Shown here in pieces: positions 29,898 to 36,874 of a stretch of DNA of 64,000 nt. Made by a program: the position numbers and the translations under genes. Under the pieces are notes generated by a model. The model made no database searches. It saw nothing but the letters and a program-made list of their open reading frames with translations, and had not been told where the DNA came from. The DNA is from Bermanella marisrubri (GTDB lineage: Bacteria > Pseudomonadota > Gammaproteobacteria > Pseudomonadales > Oceanobacteraceae): assembly GCF_012295615.1 (NCBI RefSeq), contig NZ_CP051183.1, positions 1,205,001 to 1,269,000 on the forward strand, written 5' to 3'. How positions within the stretch are numbered: the first letter of the stretch is position 1; every line of letters begins with the position of its first letter.

Positions 29898-29931
29898 ATC
29901 TTTTACTCTTAGTTTTAGAGTAAAAGATGGA
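29898..29931. repeat. Near-perfect hairpin between methylase and endonuclease genes
   Basis: The arms catcttttactct and agagtaaaagatg enclose a short loop (tagttt). It lies in the 175-bp gap between dcm (upstream) and the endonuclease (downstream) with no T run on the minus strand, so it may be an attenuator, an RNA-stability element or an operator. Confidence 0.6.
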
Positions 29932-29958
29932 TACGATAATACTTAGTTTTTGCGAGAC

Positions 29959-31335
29959 TTAGGCAGCAGATTTATTAGGTTTTATTTTTATCGATTCTTG
30001 GATATATGGTTTCATTAGTTTTGCAACGGCCTCAAAAACAGGAACAATAACTGAATTACCGAATTGTCGATATGCTTGAGTGTCTGAAACAGGAATGATA
30101 AAAGGGCTTTCTTCTACCTTTTCAAATCCCATTAATCTTGCGCATTCCTTAGGGGTTAAGCGTCTAGGACGACGCTTTTGATTTGATTGGTTCCAAAAAT
30201 CAGTTTCTCCAGTTCTTTTATTCCAGCCGCGATCAATCAGTATTTCGGACCCATCTTTGTGATAACGAGCGGATAGAGTTCTACACACTGCCGAGCTATT
30301 TTTTGGATCAACTAGTCCATAACCAAATCCGTTGCCTTTGGCTTGGTGTTTTTTCGCATATTCATACAGGTATTCCCATAGTCTGGGTGTGAGTACGTAC
30401 TTTTCGTCTACAGATTTTTCTAACAAGGAAGATAGAGATGGAACTTCTCTTGGTTTCGGTAAATTAGTTAGAGTAAATCTATTGGTTAGGTTCAGATCCT
30501 TTCTAAAACCGACTAAAACTATACGTTCTCGGTGTTGAGGTAAGAAGTTTGCACCGTCAATAATTTTGGGATCTTTACCAGAGTAATCTACATCAGCTAC
30601 ATCATAACCTAACTCATCCAAAGCCTCTAAGATGACTTTAAAGGTTTTACCCTTATCATGACTTTTAAGATTTTTAACATTTTCTAACACAAACGCGTTT
30701 GGTTTTCGGGCACGAATAATCCTGCACACATCAAAAAACAATGTTCCTTGAGCATCACATTCAAACCCATGTTTTCTACCTAGTGAGTTTTTCTTTGAAA
30801 CACCAGCTAAAGAAAAAGGCTGACAGGGAAAGCCGGCTAGAAGAACCTCATGATGAGGTATGATCTTTCTAATATGCTCATCAGCATCTCGTTCAGAAAT
30901 ATCATCAATGTTCGAAAGAGTAACGTCGCGAATATCTTCATTAAATTTGTGATCTCTAGGGTCACAAAAATGATTCGCTTTGTAAGTTCTTATTGCATAT
31001 TTGTTCCATTCACTGGTAAAAACACACTTTCCACCTATATTGTCGAAACCTTTTCTAATTCCTCCAATACCTGCAAACAGGTCTATAAACGTGAAATCAG
31101 GGTTGTCGTAGTGTGGTGGTTTTTCGGGAAGCAAGCCCTCTAGAAAAAATAGCTCGTTTTCGTTAAAGCATTTTTCACTTTTGCCTTTGAGAACCCTGTT
31201 GATAGTTTCTCGACACCAATCATTTACGGTAATTGGGTTTAGTTTCTCTGCTATTTGTTTCTGGTCATAAACTTCCAGCAATTTGTTTAAAATATCATGT
31301 GTTTTGTCAGGAAGGCTCATGCTTATTTGTTCCAT
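29959..31335 (-). CDS. dcm: Dcm-type DNA (cytosine-5-)-methyltransferase, probable CCWGG specificity
   Basis: 458 residues. Motif [16 protein letters not shown] starts at about 83, motif [22 protein letters not shown] has the catalytic Cys171, then [17 protein letters not shown] and [11 protein letters not shown]. The C-terminus has [14 protein letters not shown] and [15 protein letters not shown]. The whole sequence, including the N-terminal extension ([15 protein letters not shown]), follows E. coli Dcm closely as I remember it, which supports methylation of CCWGG. It is upstream of and in line with the MvaI-family endonuclease. No vsr gene is seen. Confidence 0.92.
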   Translation of the reverse strand: MEQISMSLPDKTHDILNKLLEVYDQKQIAEKLNPITVNDWCRETINRVLKGKSEKCFNENELFFLEGLLPEKPPHYDNPDFTFIDLFAGIGGIRKGFDNIGGKCVFTSEWNKYAIRTYKANHFCDPRDHKFNEDIRDVTLSNIDDISERDADEHIRKIIPHHEVLLAGFPCQPFSLAGVSKKNSLGRKHGFECDAQGTLFFDVCRIIRARKPNAFVLENVKNLKSHDKGKTFKVILEALDELGYDVADVDYSGKDPKIIDGANFLPQHRERIVLVGFRKDLNLTNRFTLTNLPKPREVPSLSSLLEKSVDEKYVLTPRLWEYLYEYAKKHQAKGNGFGYGLVDPKNSSAVCRTLSARYHKDGSEILIDRGWNKRTGETDFWNQSNQKRRPRRLTPKECARLMGFEKVEESPFIIPVSDTQAYRQFGNSVIVPVFEAVAKLMKPYIQESIKIKPNKSAA

Positions 31336-31412
31336 ATAGTTTCCTCAACGATATCACTCGTTTGACCCAGAGTAAACCTTTGGCTGTACATAATTACAGT
31401 ACAGTATTTGCA

Positions 31413-31544
31413 ATGAAAGGAATCGGCAACAGCACTCCATCGCCTTGTTTAAAAAATAAGCAATTAGTGTTAGGCATACTATTCTTGATTGGCCTTGTGA
31501 GCGCAATAATTATTCGATTATTTCTTCAATACTCTGATGGGTAG
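31413..31544 (+). CDS. Possible small single-helix membrane protein
   Basis: A 43-residue frame starting MKGIGNSTPSPC and holding one good membrane helix (LVLGILFLIGLVSAIIIRLF). No convincing ribosome binding site precedes it. It lies between the methylase start and a decayed AraC gene. It could be a gene remnant or chance. Confidence 0.25.
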   Translation: MKGIGNSTPSPCLKNKQLVLGILFLIGLVSAIIIRLFLQYSDG

Positions 31545-31557
31545 CTGACACAATCAC

Positions 31558-31892
31558 CTAAACCCTCCAGGGAGGCACTCCCATAATTCGCTAAAACGCG
31601 CGTGAAAAAGCCGCTTCTGATTCATATCCCAATTCTTGCGCCAAGTAAATCAATGGTTCATGTTGCTATTTTAACCGTTGGTAAGCTAGATTCTCGCCAT
31701 TGGGTTTAATAAGCGTTTAAAGTGAGCGGAAAAGCCAGAGCGTGACATGCCGCATTCTTTAGCTAATGAATCGACTCTCCATTTCTTTTCGGAGTGTTGA
31801 TGAATCGGAGATAAATAGCTTCGAATTTCAACTAATTTTAAATGTAGTGGAATTTTATACAGTAGGTTAACAGCACCTAGGCCGCATATCAT
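31558..31892 (-). pseudogene. AraC family regulator, decayed C-terminal part
   Basis: The open part encodes VNLLYKIPLHLKLVEIRSYL ... WRVDSLAKECGMSRSGFSAHFKRL, a typical AraC helix-turn-helix. After RLLNPM the frame shifts. The other frame continues LAYQRLK-stop-QHEPLIYLAQELGYESEAAFSRAF-stop-RIMGVPPWRV, the second helix-turn-helix, with two in-frame stops. One frameshift and two stops show it is dead. The N-terminal cupin domain is not recognisable upstream. Confidence 0.85.
31868..31892. repeat. Imperfect direct repeat, copy 1
   Basis: ttaacagcacctaggccgca and the next five bases match 32118-32142 at 21 of 25 positions. This copy lies inside the AraC pseudogene. Confidence 0.55.
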
Positions 31893-32163
31893 TATTTTGA
31901 ACGATTCCTGAGAAGCCCCGATTCATGGGCCCTAGAGATAACTATGCACAAGGGTATAGAATTATGTGGCCCTGTTGATGAGTTATGCGAATGGGCGTTT
32001 TCAAATTAAAACCGGCGTGCTATTGTTGTGGATAACATTAACTCGGCTAATGGATATAGCGGTAAGTCATTGAGAAGAAAGGGAAATTCATCCCCACCTC
32101 CAAGCCGTATATAGTTTATTAACAGTACCTAGGTCGTATAACACGCTGTTATATGGATAAGAA
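31893..32163. other. Degenerate stretch upstream of the AraC remnant
   Basis: No intact gene. It holds the second copy of a 25-bp direct repeat (32118-32142, ttaacagtacctaggtcgta and five more) and a palindrome ataacacgctgttat at 32139-32153 just before a small conserved gene. The second repeat copy read on the minus strand resembles the AraC fragment (LGTVNKLY against LGAVNLLY), so this may be a second gene remnant. Confidence 0.45.
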
Positions 32164-32484
32164 ATGACGAACCAGCTTACACAAGGACAAAGTAAACGAG
32201 TCATGTATATCGAAAACAAAGAAGGATATATTGACGACTTTGCAGCGCATATTGGCTGGGTTACTTTTTCTAAATCAGGTAAAACTGTTTACTACCAAGA
32301 TAAGGCTCTTTCTCGCATCAAAAAAGGTGGGATCTCTGGCAATCATATGGATGAAGAAACTGGAGAAGAGTATTGGGTCTCCGGAATTAAAAAGAGAGGC
32401 TCAAATACTCACTGGGCCGAATCTACCAATGTAAAAATCGACGATGATGCTAGAGAAGAGTATGAACGCATTATCAACAGTTAA
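32164..32484 (+). CDS. Small conserved hypothetical protein
   Basis: 106 residues, very hydrophilic, beginning MTNQLTQGQSKRVMYIENKEGYIDDFAAHIGWVTFSKSG (first 39 residues, in outline) and containing YYQDKALSRIKKGG, GEEYWVSGIKKRGSNTHW and an acidic end. This pattern is familiar from a widespread family of small cytoplasmic proteins of unknown function. The stop codon falls directly on the left edge of an attC-like palindrome, as in an integron gene cassette. Confidence 0.75.
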   Translation: MTNQLTQGQSKRVMYIENKEGYIDDFAAHIGWVTFSKSGKTVYYQDKALSRIKKGGISGNHMDEETGEEYWVSGIKKRGSNTHWAESTNVKIDDDAREEYERIINS

Positions 32485-32565
32485 CCCATATAACCAGTCA
32501 GGGCACCAACGCCCACTTCGTGGGCTGGACGGCTTCGCCGCCGGTGCCTGAGGCGGTATATGTTA
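32482..32565. repeat. attC-like palindromic element
   Basis: An 84-bp imperfect palindrome. The outer arms catataaccagtcagggcacc (given in part as 32488-32507) and ggtgcctgaggcggtatatg (32543-32562) pair, with two short inner hairpins (gcccacttcgtgggc and cggcttcgccg). Its ends carry GTTAAC and GTTAAT, each one base off an integron core site. The polarity is ambiguous and the double inner hairpin is not classical, so it could also be a REP-like element. Confidence 0.5.
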
Positions 32566-32745
32566 ATTCTACCGTGAGTACCAAACTCATATATGCGTAC
32601 TCGCGCAAACTCTGAAGCATCCCTGTCCATTTTTATGTAATTGATACGGCTCGTATTCTTGTTTTCTATCATGTTGCTTTCCATATACTTATGAGATACT
32701 GGCACTGGCTTTGAGCATCGTTTTTTTGAAGGAATATAGAATAAT

Positions 32746-33588
32746 ATGAAGGTAGTCAGCTTTGTAAATATGAAAGGTGGTGTTGCAAAAACAACCTTGT
32801 CTATAAATATTGCAGACTGTATGGCAACTAGACATGGATTGAGAGTGCTAATTATAGATTTAGATCCTCAATTTAATGCTACTCAGGCGTTAGTACATGG
32901 TTCAGATTATGTCGGTTACCTAGAAAAAGGTGGGCATACGATTGTTGATATCTTTGATGATAACCCTAGAGTTCAAACTAGCTCTGTGAAGGGGGAATTG
33001 CCGGCTCAACCTCTTGCATTAGAAGAAATTAAGCCAATGGTACGCAAAAACAACTTGTTTTTACTTCCCGGTGCACTTGAGCTTTATCGTTTGGATATGA
33101 CAGGAGGGCAAGGTAGAGAGCATCGCTTAAAAAGATATATAGACATTGTTAAAAGTTCAGGGCTATATGACCTAGTTATCATTGATACTCCACCAACGCC
33201 TTCTACTTGGATGTCCGCTGCTTTAATCGCATCTGATTATTATTTGGTTCCTGTTAAACCTGAACCTCTATCAGTTACTGGTGTTGACCTCTTAAGAAAT
33301 GTGATAAATCGAGTTAAAGAGAATTACTCGCTTGGAATCGAGTGCCTTGGTGTGGTGTTGACAATTTCAGATGAAAGAGAAACGGTTTACAAAAATGCCA
33401 AAGAGTACCTTGATTCGGCTGCTTTCTGGAAAGGGAAGCGATTCAAAAAATCATTACTGAAGCGAACGGAAATAGCGAGACGACAAGGTAACCAAGAATT
33501 AATTTTGGATACCGATGATTCAAAATTAAAAATGGCGATAGCAGATATTACTAGAGAAGCACTACAGAAATTAGGTTTGGAGAACTAA
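32746..33588 (+). CDS. ParA/Soj family ATPase, first gene of a three-gene unit
   Basis: 280 residues. The deviant Walker A motif KGGVAKTT is at 10-17 (Ala for the usual Gly at one position), Walker A' IIDLDPQFNATQAL is at about 37-50, and Walker B LVIIDTPPTPSTWM is near 144. The domain is complete, up to PVKPEPLSVTGVDLL and a C-terminal helical part. No helix-turn-helix extension precedes the ATPase, so it resembles MinD/Soj-type or small plasmid ParA. It is followed after one base by a helical protein gene and then a third gene, with no parB. GAAGGA lies upstream of the ATG. Confidence 0.85.
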   Translation: MKVVSFVNMKGGVAKTTLSINIADCMATRHGLRVLIIDLDPQFNATQALVHGSDYVGYLEKGGHTIVDIFDDNPRVQTSSVKGELPAQPLALEEIKPMVRKNNLFLLPGALELYRLDMTGGQGREHRLKRYIDIVKSSGLYDLVIIDTPPTPSTWMSAALIASDYYLVPVKPEPLSVTGVDLLRNVINRVKENYSLGIECLGVVLTISDERETVYKNAKEYLDSAAFWKGKRFKKSLLKRTEIARRQGNQELILDTDDSKLKMAIADITREALQKLGLEN

Positions 33589-33589
33589 G

Positions 33590-34081
33590 ATGAAAGACAA
33601 AAAAGAACTAAAGACGCTTTTACGTTTTTTAGAAGAACTCTCATGGCTTATGGATAGTTACTCAAAAATAGATTTCAGAAATGCGGCGTCTCTTATTGAA
33701 AATTTGGCTACCGATAAGTCTGACGCTAAAAAAGCTGTTGGGGAGTACGAATCTAAAAATCCTAATAAACATTTTTTAGTTGGGGCGTTACCCGCTCTAT
33801 TTCTAGATATAGATCTTTTTAAGCGTAATCAAGATATAGCTGACTTTTCAAAAACTGTACTAGGTATTGAATTAACTAGGTTTAGCAGGAGTTCTAGAGC
33901 AGATGTTATTGGTAGGGTAATTTGCGCTACAGTTGACTTAGATGATGAAGGTCTAAATGTTTTAGTTAAGGCATTGGCTGTTTTAGCTGGTAATAAGGAA
34001 AAAACAAAACAGATATTACGCGATCGGGATAGTAATGACTTCAACTGGAATACTGTTATAAATGAGCTTTCTTCGAGGTAA
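33590..34081 (+). CDS. Hypothetical helical protein, second gene of the ParA unit
   Basis: 163 residues, mainly helical, Lys/Asp-rich. I recognise no domain. Notable segments are KTLLRFLEELSWLMDSY at the N-terminus, a hydrophobic stretch FLVGALPALFLDIDLF, and SSRADVIGRVICATVDLDDEG, which looks like a conserved core. Its start is one base after the ParA stop and its stop is 3 bp from the next gene, so the three proteins are made together. It occupies the place of a partition adaptor but has no ParB-like motif. Confidence 0.7.
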   Translation: MKDKKELKTLLRFLEELSWLMDSYSKIDFRNAASLIENLATDKSDAKKAVGEYESKNPNKHFLVGALPALFLDIDLFKRNQDIADFSKTVLGIELTRFSRSSRADVIGRVICATVDLDDEGLNVLVKALAVLAGNKEKTKQILRDRDSNDFNWNTVINELSSR

Positions 34082-34084
34082 AGC

Positions 34085-34801
34085 ATGTCGACGAGATTGA
34101 TACAAGACGATTTTGAGTGCTTAAAAGAATTTGTAAGTGAATACCGACTACCAAATGAAGATAATGTTGAGTACTTTAACAATTTAAAAAGAACTCACAA
34201 GGTTTATTTTTCGGTTTTGGAGCTTCATTCCATATGTAAAGGTATGGGACCTTTCAAAAGTAACATGGATTCAACGTTCGTAAAATATCTAGGAGAGTCA
34301 ATTTCAGAGCTTGGAAGCTCTCTATTTGTTTCGCTTCATGGGTGCTATAAAGGAAGTGATCAGATATTAAGAAGTTCTATTGAAAACTTCTTAAAAGCAT
34401 TTGGAAGTACTGTACATTCTGACATTACTTCTATCAAAAACACTTATGAAGTCATTGATAAGTCAGGGGATGCTGAAGTATTCAAAACTAAAGAGATCAA
34501 AGAGAAGTACTACAGGTTGAAGGATTTATATTCTACACTTTGTGCTTCAGTTCATACTGCAACAGAGTCAAATATGCAAAATGTAGGCGCTTTAGGTCAC
34601 TTTCCTTACTTTGATGCTGATTCCTCTGCACAGTTTGTGAATAACTATATTGCGGTTTCTAACGCAATTTTAGATATTTTGTGTTGGTCAATTAGAACTG
34701 AGTATTCGAAAGTTCATTATCAAAGTAAAGATATAATTCAAGCCTCTTTATCTAAAAAAATTAAATTGATGATTTATTCTGGAGACGCTTCGTTGGCATA
34801 A
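34085..34801 (+). CDS. Hypothetical helical protein with HEPN-like features, third gene of the ParA unit
   Basis: 238 residues, all-helical in appearance. The segment ILRSSIENFLKAF (94-106) together with LYSTLCASVHTAT (148-160) resembles the paired helices of HEPN-like proteins in defence and toxin systems. RTEYSKVH at 204-211 fits the loose RNase pattern R-x4-6-H. None of this is decisive. The end of the gene is followed by a hairpin and then an attC site. Confidence 0.65.
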   Translation: MSTRLIQDDFECLKEFVSEYRLPNEDNVEYFNNLKRTHKVYFSVLELHSICKGMGPFKSNMDSTFVKYLGESISELGSSLFVSLHGCYKGSDQILRSSIENFLKAFGSTVHSDITSIKNTYEVIDKSGDAEVFKTKEIKEKYYRLKDLYSTLCASVHTATESNMQNVGALGHFPYFDADSSAQFVNNYIAVSNAILDILCWSIRTEYSKVHYQSKDIIQASLSKKIKLMIYSGDASLA

Positions 34802-34822
34802 GCTTAGTTACTAGTAATTATT

Positions 34823-34869
34823 CAGGAGAGTAGTGCCCAATTAATGAATTAATAGGGGCTGCTCTCCTA
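34823..34869 (+). terminator. Hairpin after the ParA unit
   Basis: Arms aggagagtagtgccc and ggggctgctctcct. No strong T run follows, so it may stabilise the mRNA end rather than terminate efficiently. Confidence 0.5.
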
Positions 34870-34871
34870 GT

Positions 34872-34968
34872 ATTTAACAAAGCATTTAAGAGGGATTCGC
34901 AACACTTGGCAGTTTCGCTTCGCTCAAGTATAGCCAAGCGCTGCTCACACCTTAATGCGGCGTCAAAA
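34872..34968 (+). repeat. Integron attC recombination site (Vibrio-like)
   Basis: The left core ATTTAAC at 34872 matches RYYYAAC fully. It is followed by the Vibrio-type arm gcatttaagagggattcgca, the inner stem acttggc...gccaagcg with a loop of about 20 nt, and the right arm ctcacaccttaatgcggcgt. I recognise this arrangement from Vibrio/Pseudoalteromonas cassette arrays. The right core reads GTCAAAA in place of GTTRRRY, so the crossover triplet is mutated and recombination is probably weak. Orientation agrees with a cassette ending here and covering the ParA unit. Confidence 0.8.
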
Positions 34969-35020
34969 AAGGTAGTAAGTTGGTTGTTACTACACTTACC
35001 CTAAGATATTAGAAGGTAAA

Positions 35021-36349
35021 ATGGTTGTGCGTATAGTACTCATAATTGTCTGTTTGCTAGTGTCCCATAACTCAGTATCCAATTTTGGGGGCTATATTAG
35101 CAATGATATTAGTGAATCCGGGAACATTGTCCTTAAGAAAACGACCGCTCCGATCTCTTTAGATAAAGAACGGTTATTCTTTGATGTTGGGCAACGAGTA
35201 AAAGTGAAAGGACATTTCTGGCTGACCAATAACGACGATGTTCCCCACAATGTGACGATTGCATTCCCCCAAGATACGAGATGGAAGGCAGATTGGGATT
35301 CTGATGCTGATCGGTACGTTGCGCAAGATTACAAAGTTTTTAGACCTAATCTGGAAATAAATGATGTGGCAGAAACGTTTAATGGGTTTAAATATTCTAA
35401 AGGCGCTTACGATCTTAACCTAGTAAACAGAAAAACGGCGGCTAAGTGGGTGGAAGAGCATGTTGCTTTGAATGAAGCAAACCCGGTTTATACCGCTACG
35501 GTTTGGCTAACTAAATCCATTTCCTTTGGCGCAAATGAGACCAAGAAAGTCTCTATCTACTATGACTTTCCTTGGTTTTATAAGGATGAAACTTGGTCAT
35601 TTGGTCTTAGATATAGCAATCAAAGGGTTTTTGAATATATAACCACAACAGCAAACACGTGGTTTGGTGGAAAGGTAAAAGATTTTGAAGCAGTCGCTAC
35701 CTTGCCAAAGGATGTTGCTTCTCGCATTGAATTAAATCCTGCTGGATGGAAGTTGGATGAAACGGGTCGAGCTGTCTTAAATAAGCAGAATTGGTCTCCT
35801 AGTAGTGAGGATAACATTGCATTCTCTTGGAGAAGTGATTTAGCCATGCATTCGAAAAACGGTGACAATGACTGTTTAGATTCAAAATACTACCGTGACT
35901 ATCATTGGCGGTTTGGTTTTGATGGCAGCAGAAGAACAGCATGGTGTAGTAATAGAAAAATGTTGGAGTGCAAAACCTTTTCAATCGTGCCGTTTAATGA
36001 TGATGGTGAATATGATCCTCAAGAAATCAGTCACGCGAAAAGTATTGATGGGGAACCAGTTATGGTTAAGGGATTAAAGATCATTAATGGTTACGGAAAA
36101 AACGACAATGTGTTTGCCAACAACGCTCGGGTACGAAATATCGAGTTCTATATGGACGACCGGATAGATAGAGAGCAGGATGTGAAATGGAAGCAAGCCT
36201 TCAGATTGAAAGATACAGATCAGCCTCAAGTAGTGATGTTTGAAGAGCCGATTGATATAAGGAAGGGCTTGGATTTCAACATTATTGATGTCTATAAAGG
36301 GAAGCGGTTCGAGGATATATGTATTTCAGAAATTCAGCTTATCCAATAG
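35021..36349 (+). CDS. Secreted protein with C-terminal discoidin-like (NADase-type glycan-binding) domain
   Basis: 442 residues with a signal peptide (IVLIIVCLLVSHNSVS). The central part (about 40-270) contains immunoglobulin-like beta strands (VKVKGHFWLTNNDDVPHNVTIAFP). The C-terminus (about 300-442) has VMVKGLKIINGYGKN, VRNIEFYMDD, IDVYKGKRFEDICISEIQLI, the strand order of the NADase-type glycan-binding or discoidin-like module. The start is the ATG at 35021. It lies directly after the attC site and is A/T-rich, so it may be part of the same acquired DNA. The target of the binding module is unknown. Confidence 0.65.
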   Translation: MVVRIVLIIVCLLVSHNSVSNFGGYISNDISESGNIVLKKTTAPISLDKERLFFDVGQRVKVKGHFWLTNNDDVPHNVTIAFPQDTRWKADWDSDADRYVAQDYKVFRPNLEINDVAETFNGFKYSKGAYDLNLVNRKTAAKWVEEHVALNEANPVYTATVWLTKSISFGANETKKVSIYYDFPWFYKDETWSFGLRYSNQRVFEYITTTANTWFGGKVKDFEAVATLPKDVASRIELNPAGWKLDETGRAVLNKQNWSPSSEDNIAFSWRSDLAMHSKNGDNDCLDSKYYRDYHWRFGFDGSRRTAWCSNRKMLECKTFSIVPFNDDGEYDPQEISHAKSIDGEPVMVKGLKIINGYGKNDNVFANNARVRNIEFYMDDRIDREQDVKWKQAFRLKDTDQPQVVMFEEPIDIRKGLDFNIIDVYKGKRFEDICISEIQLIQ

Positions 36350-36456
36350 TGGGTTTTATCATAGGTTTTGGGTGGATCTCTCCCGATAATGCGAATGCCT
36401 TTAGAAAACTTAAAGGTGTCTGCATGCCAAAGTAAGATGTCTCCATAAAAACACAA

Positions 36457-36798
36457 TTGTATTCTCATGTGTTTAACCCGGAATGGCCCGCCCATGCACG
36501 CCTGCACGAGGTATGGCAACTGACCACCAATATAACCTTGGGCTTAATAGCGTTATGGCTAACTTGGTTTAAGGAATCTATTCGGTTGGCGGCAGCGATT
36601 TCCATCGCGGTAATGGGTGGCGTTTTGGTTGCCCATGTAATTGAAGATAGCTATTGCGGTAGTTTGTTGTCTGGTAATACTGCTACCACTGTTTTCGGAT
36701 TGCAGCTTGCCGCGTTTGTTGCTTTGTGTGTGGTGCTGTTGTCGATATTGGCAGTGGTATTAGATATCAAACATGAAAGAAGAGAAGTCAGTGCATAG
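36457..36798 (+). pseudogene. Membrane protein, apparently 5'-truncated
   Basis: The remaining 113 codons contain HVFNPEWPAHARLHEVWQL and three helices. In the family I recall, this segment follows an N-terminal helix that is absent here. The reading frame opens only at a TAA (36433) and the first start is a TTG without a convincing ribosome site, so the gene seems to have lost its beginning. The C-terminal part is intact and ends before a strong terminator. Confidence 0.5.
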
Positions 36799-36807
36799 CC
36801 ATTTGCT

Positions 36808-36845
36808 AACACAAAGCCCCCGAAAATAATTGGGGGCTTTGTGTT
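36808..36845. terminator. Bidirectional intrinsic terminator
   Basis: Perfect arms aacacaaagccccc and gggggctttgtgtt lie between two convergent genes. A strong, symmetrical hairpin. Confidence 0.88.
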
Positions 36846-36874
36846 ACGGGTTATGATTTGTTAGCTGTAATTTA

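Noticed and set aside
32746-33588. Plasmid partition locus
   Set aside because: A ParA gene is present, but no ParB, no iteron or parS-like repeats and no replication gene follow, so I did not call a plasmid backbone.
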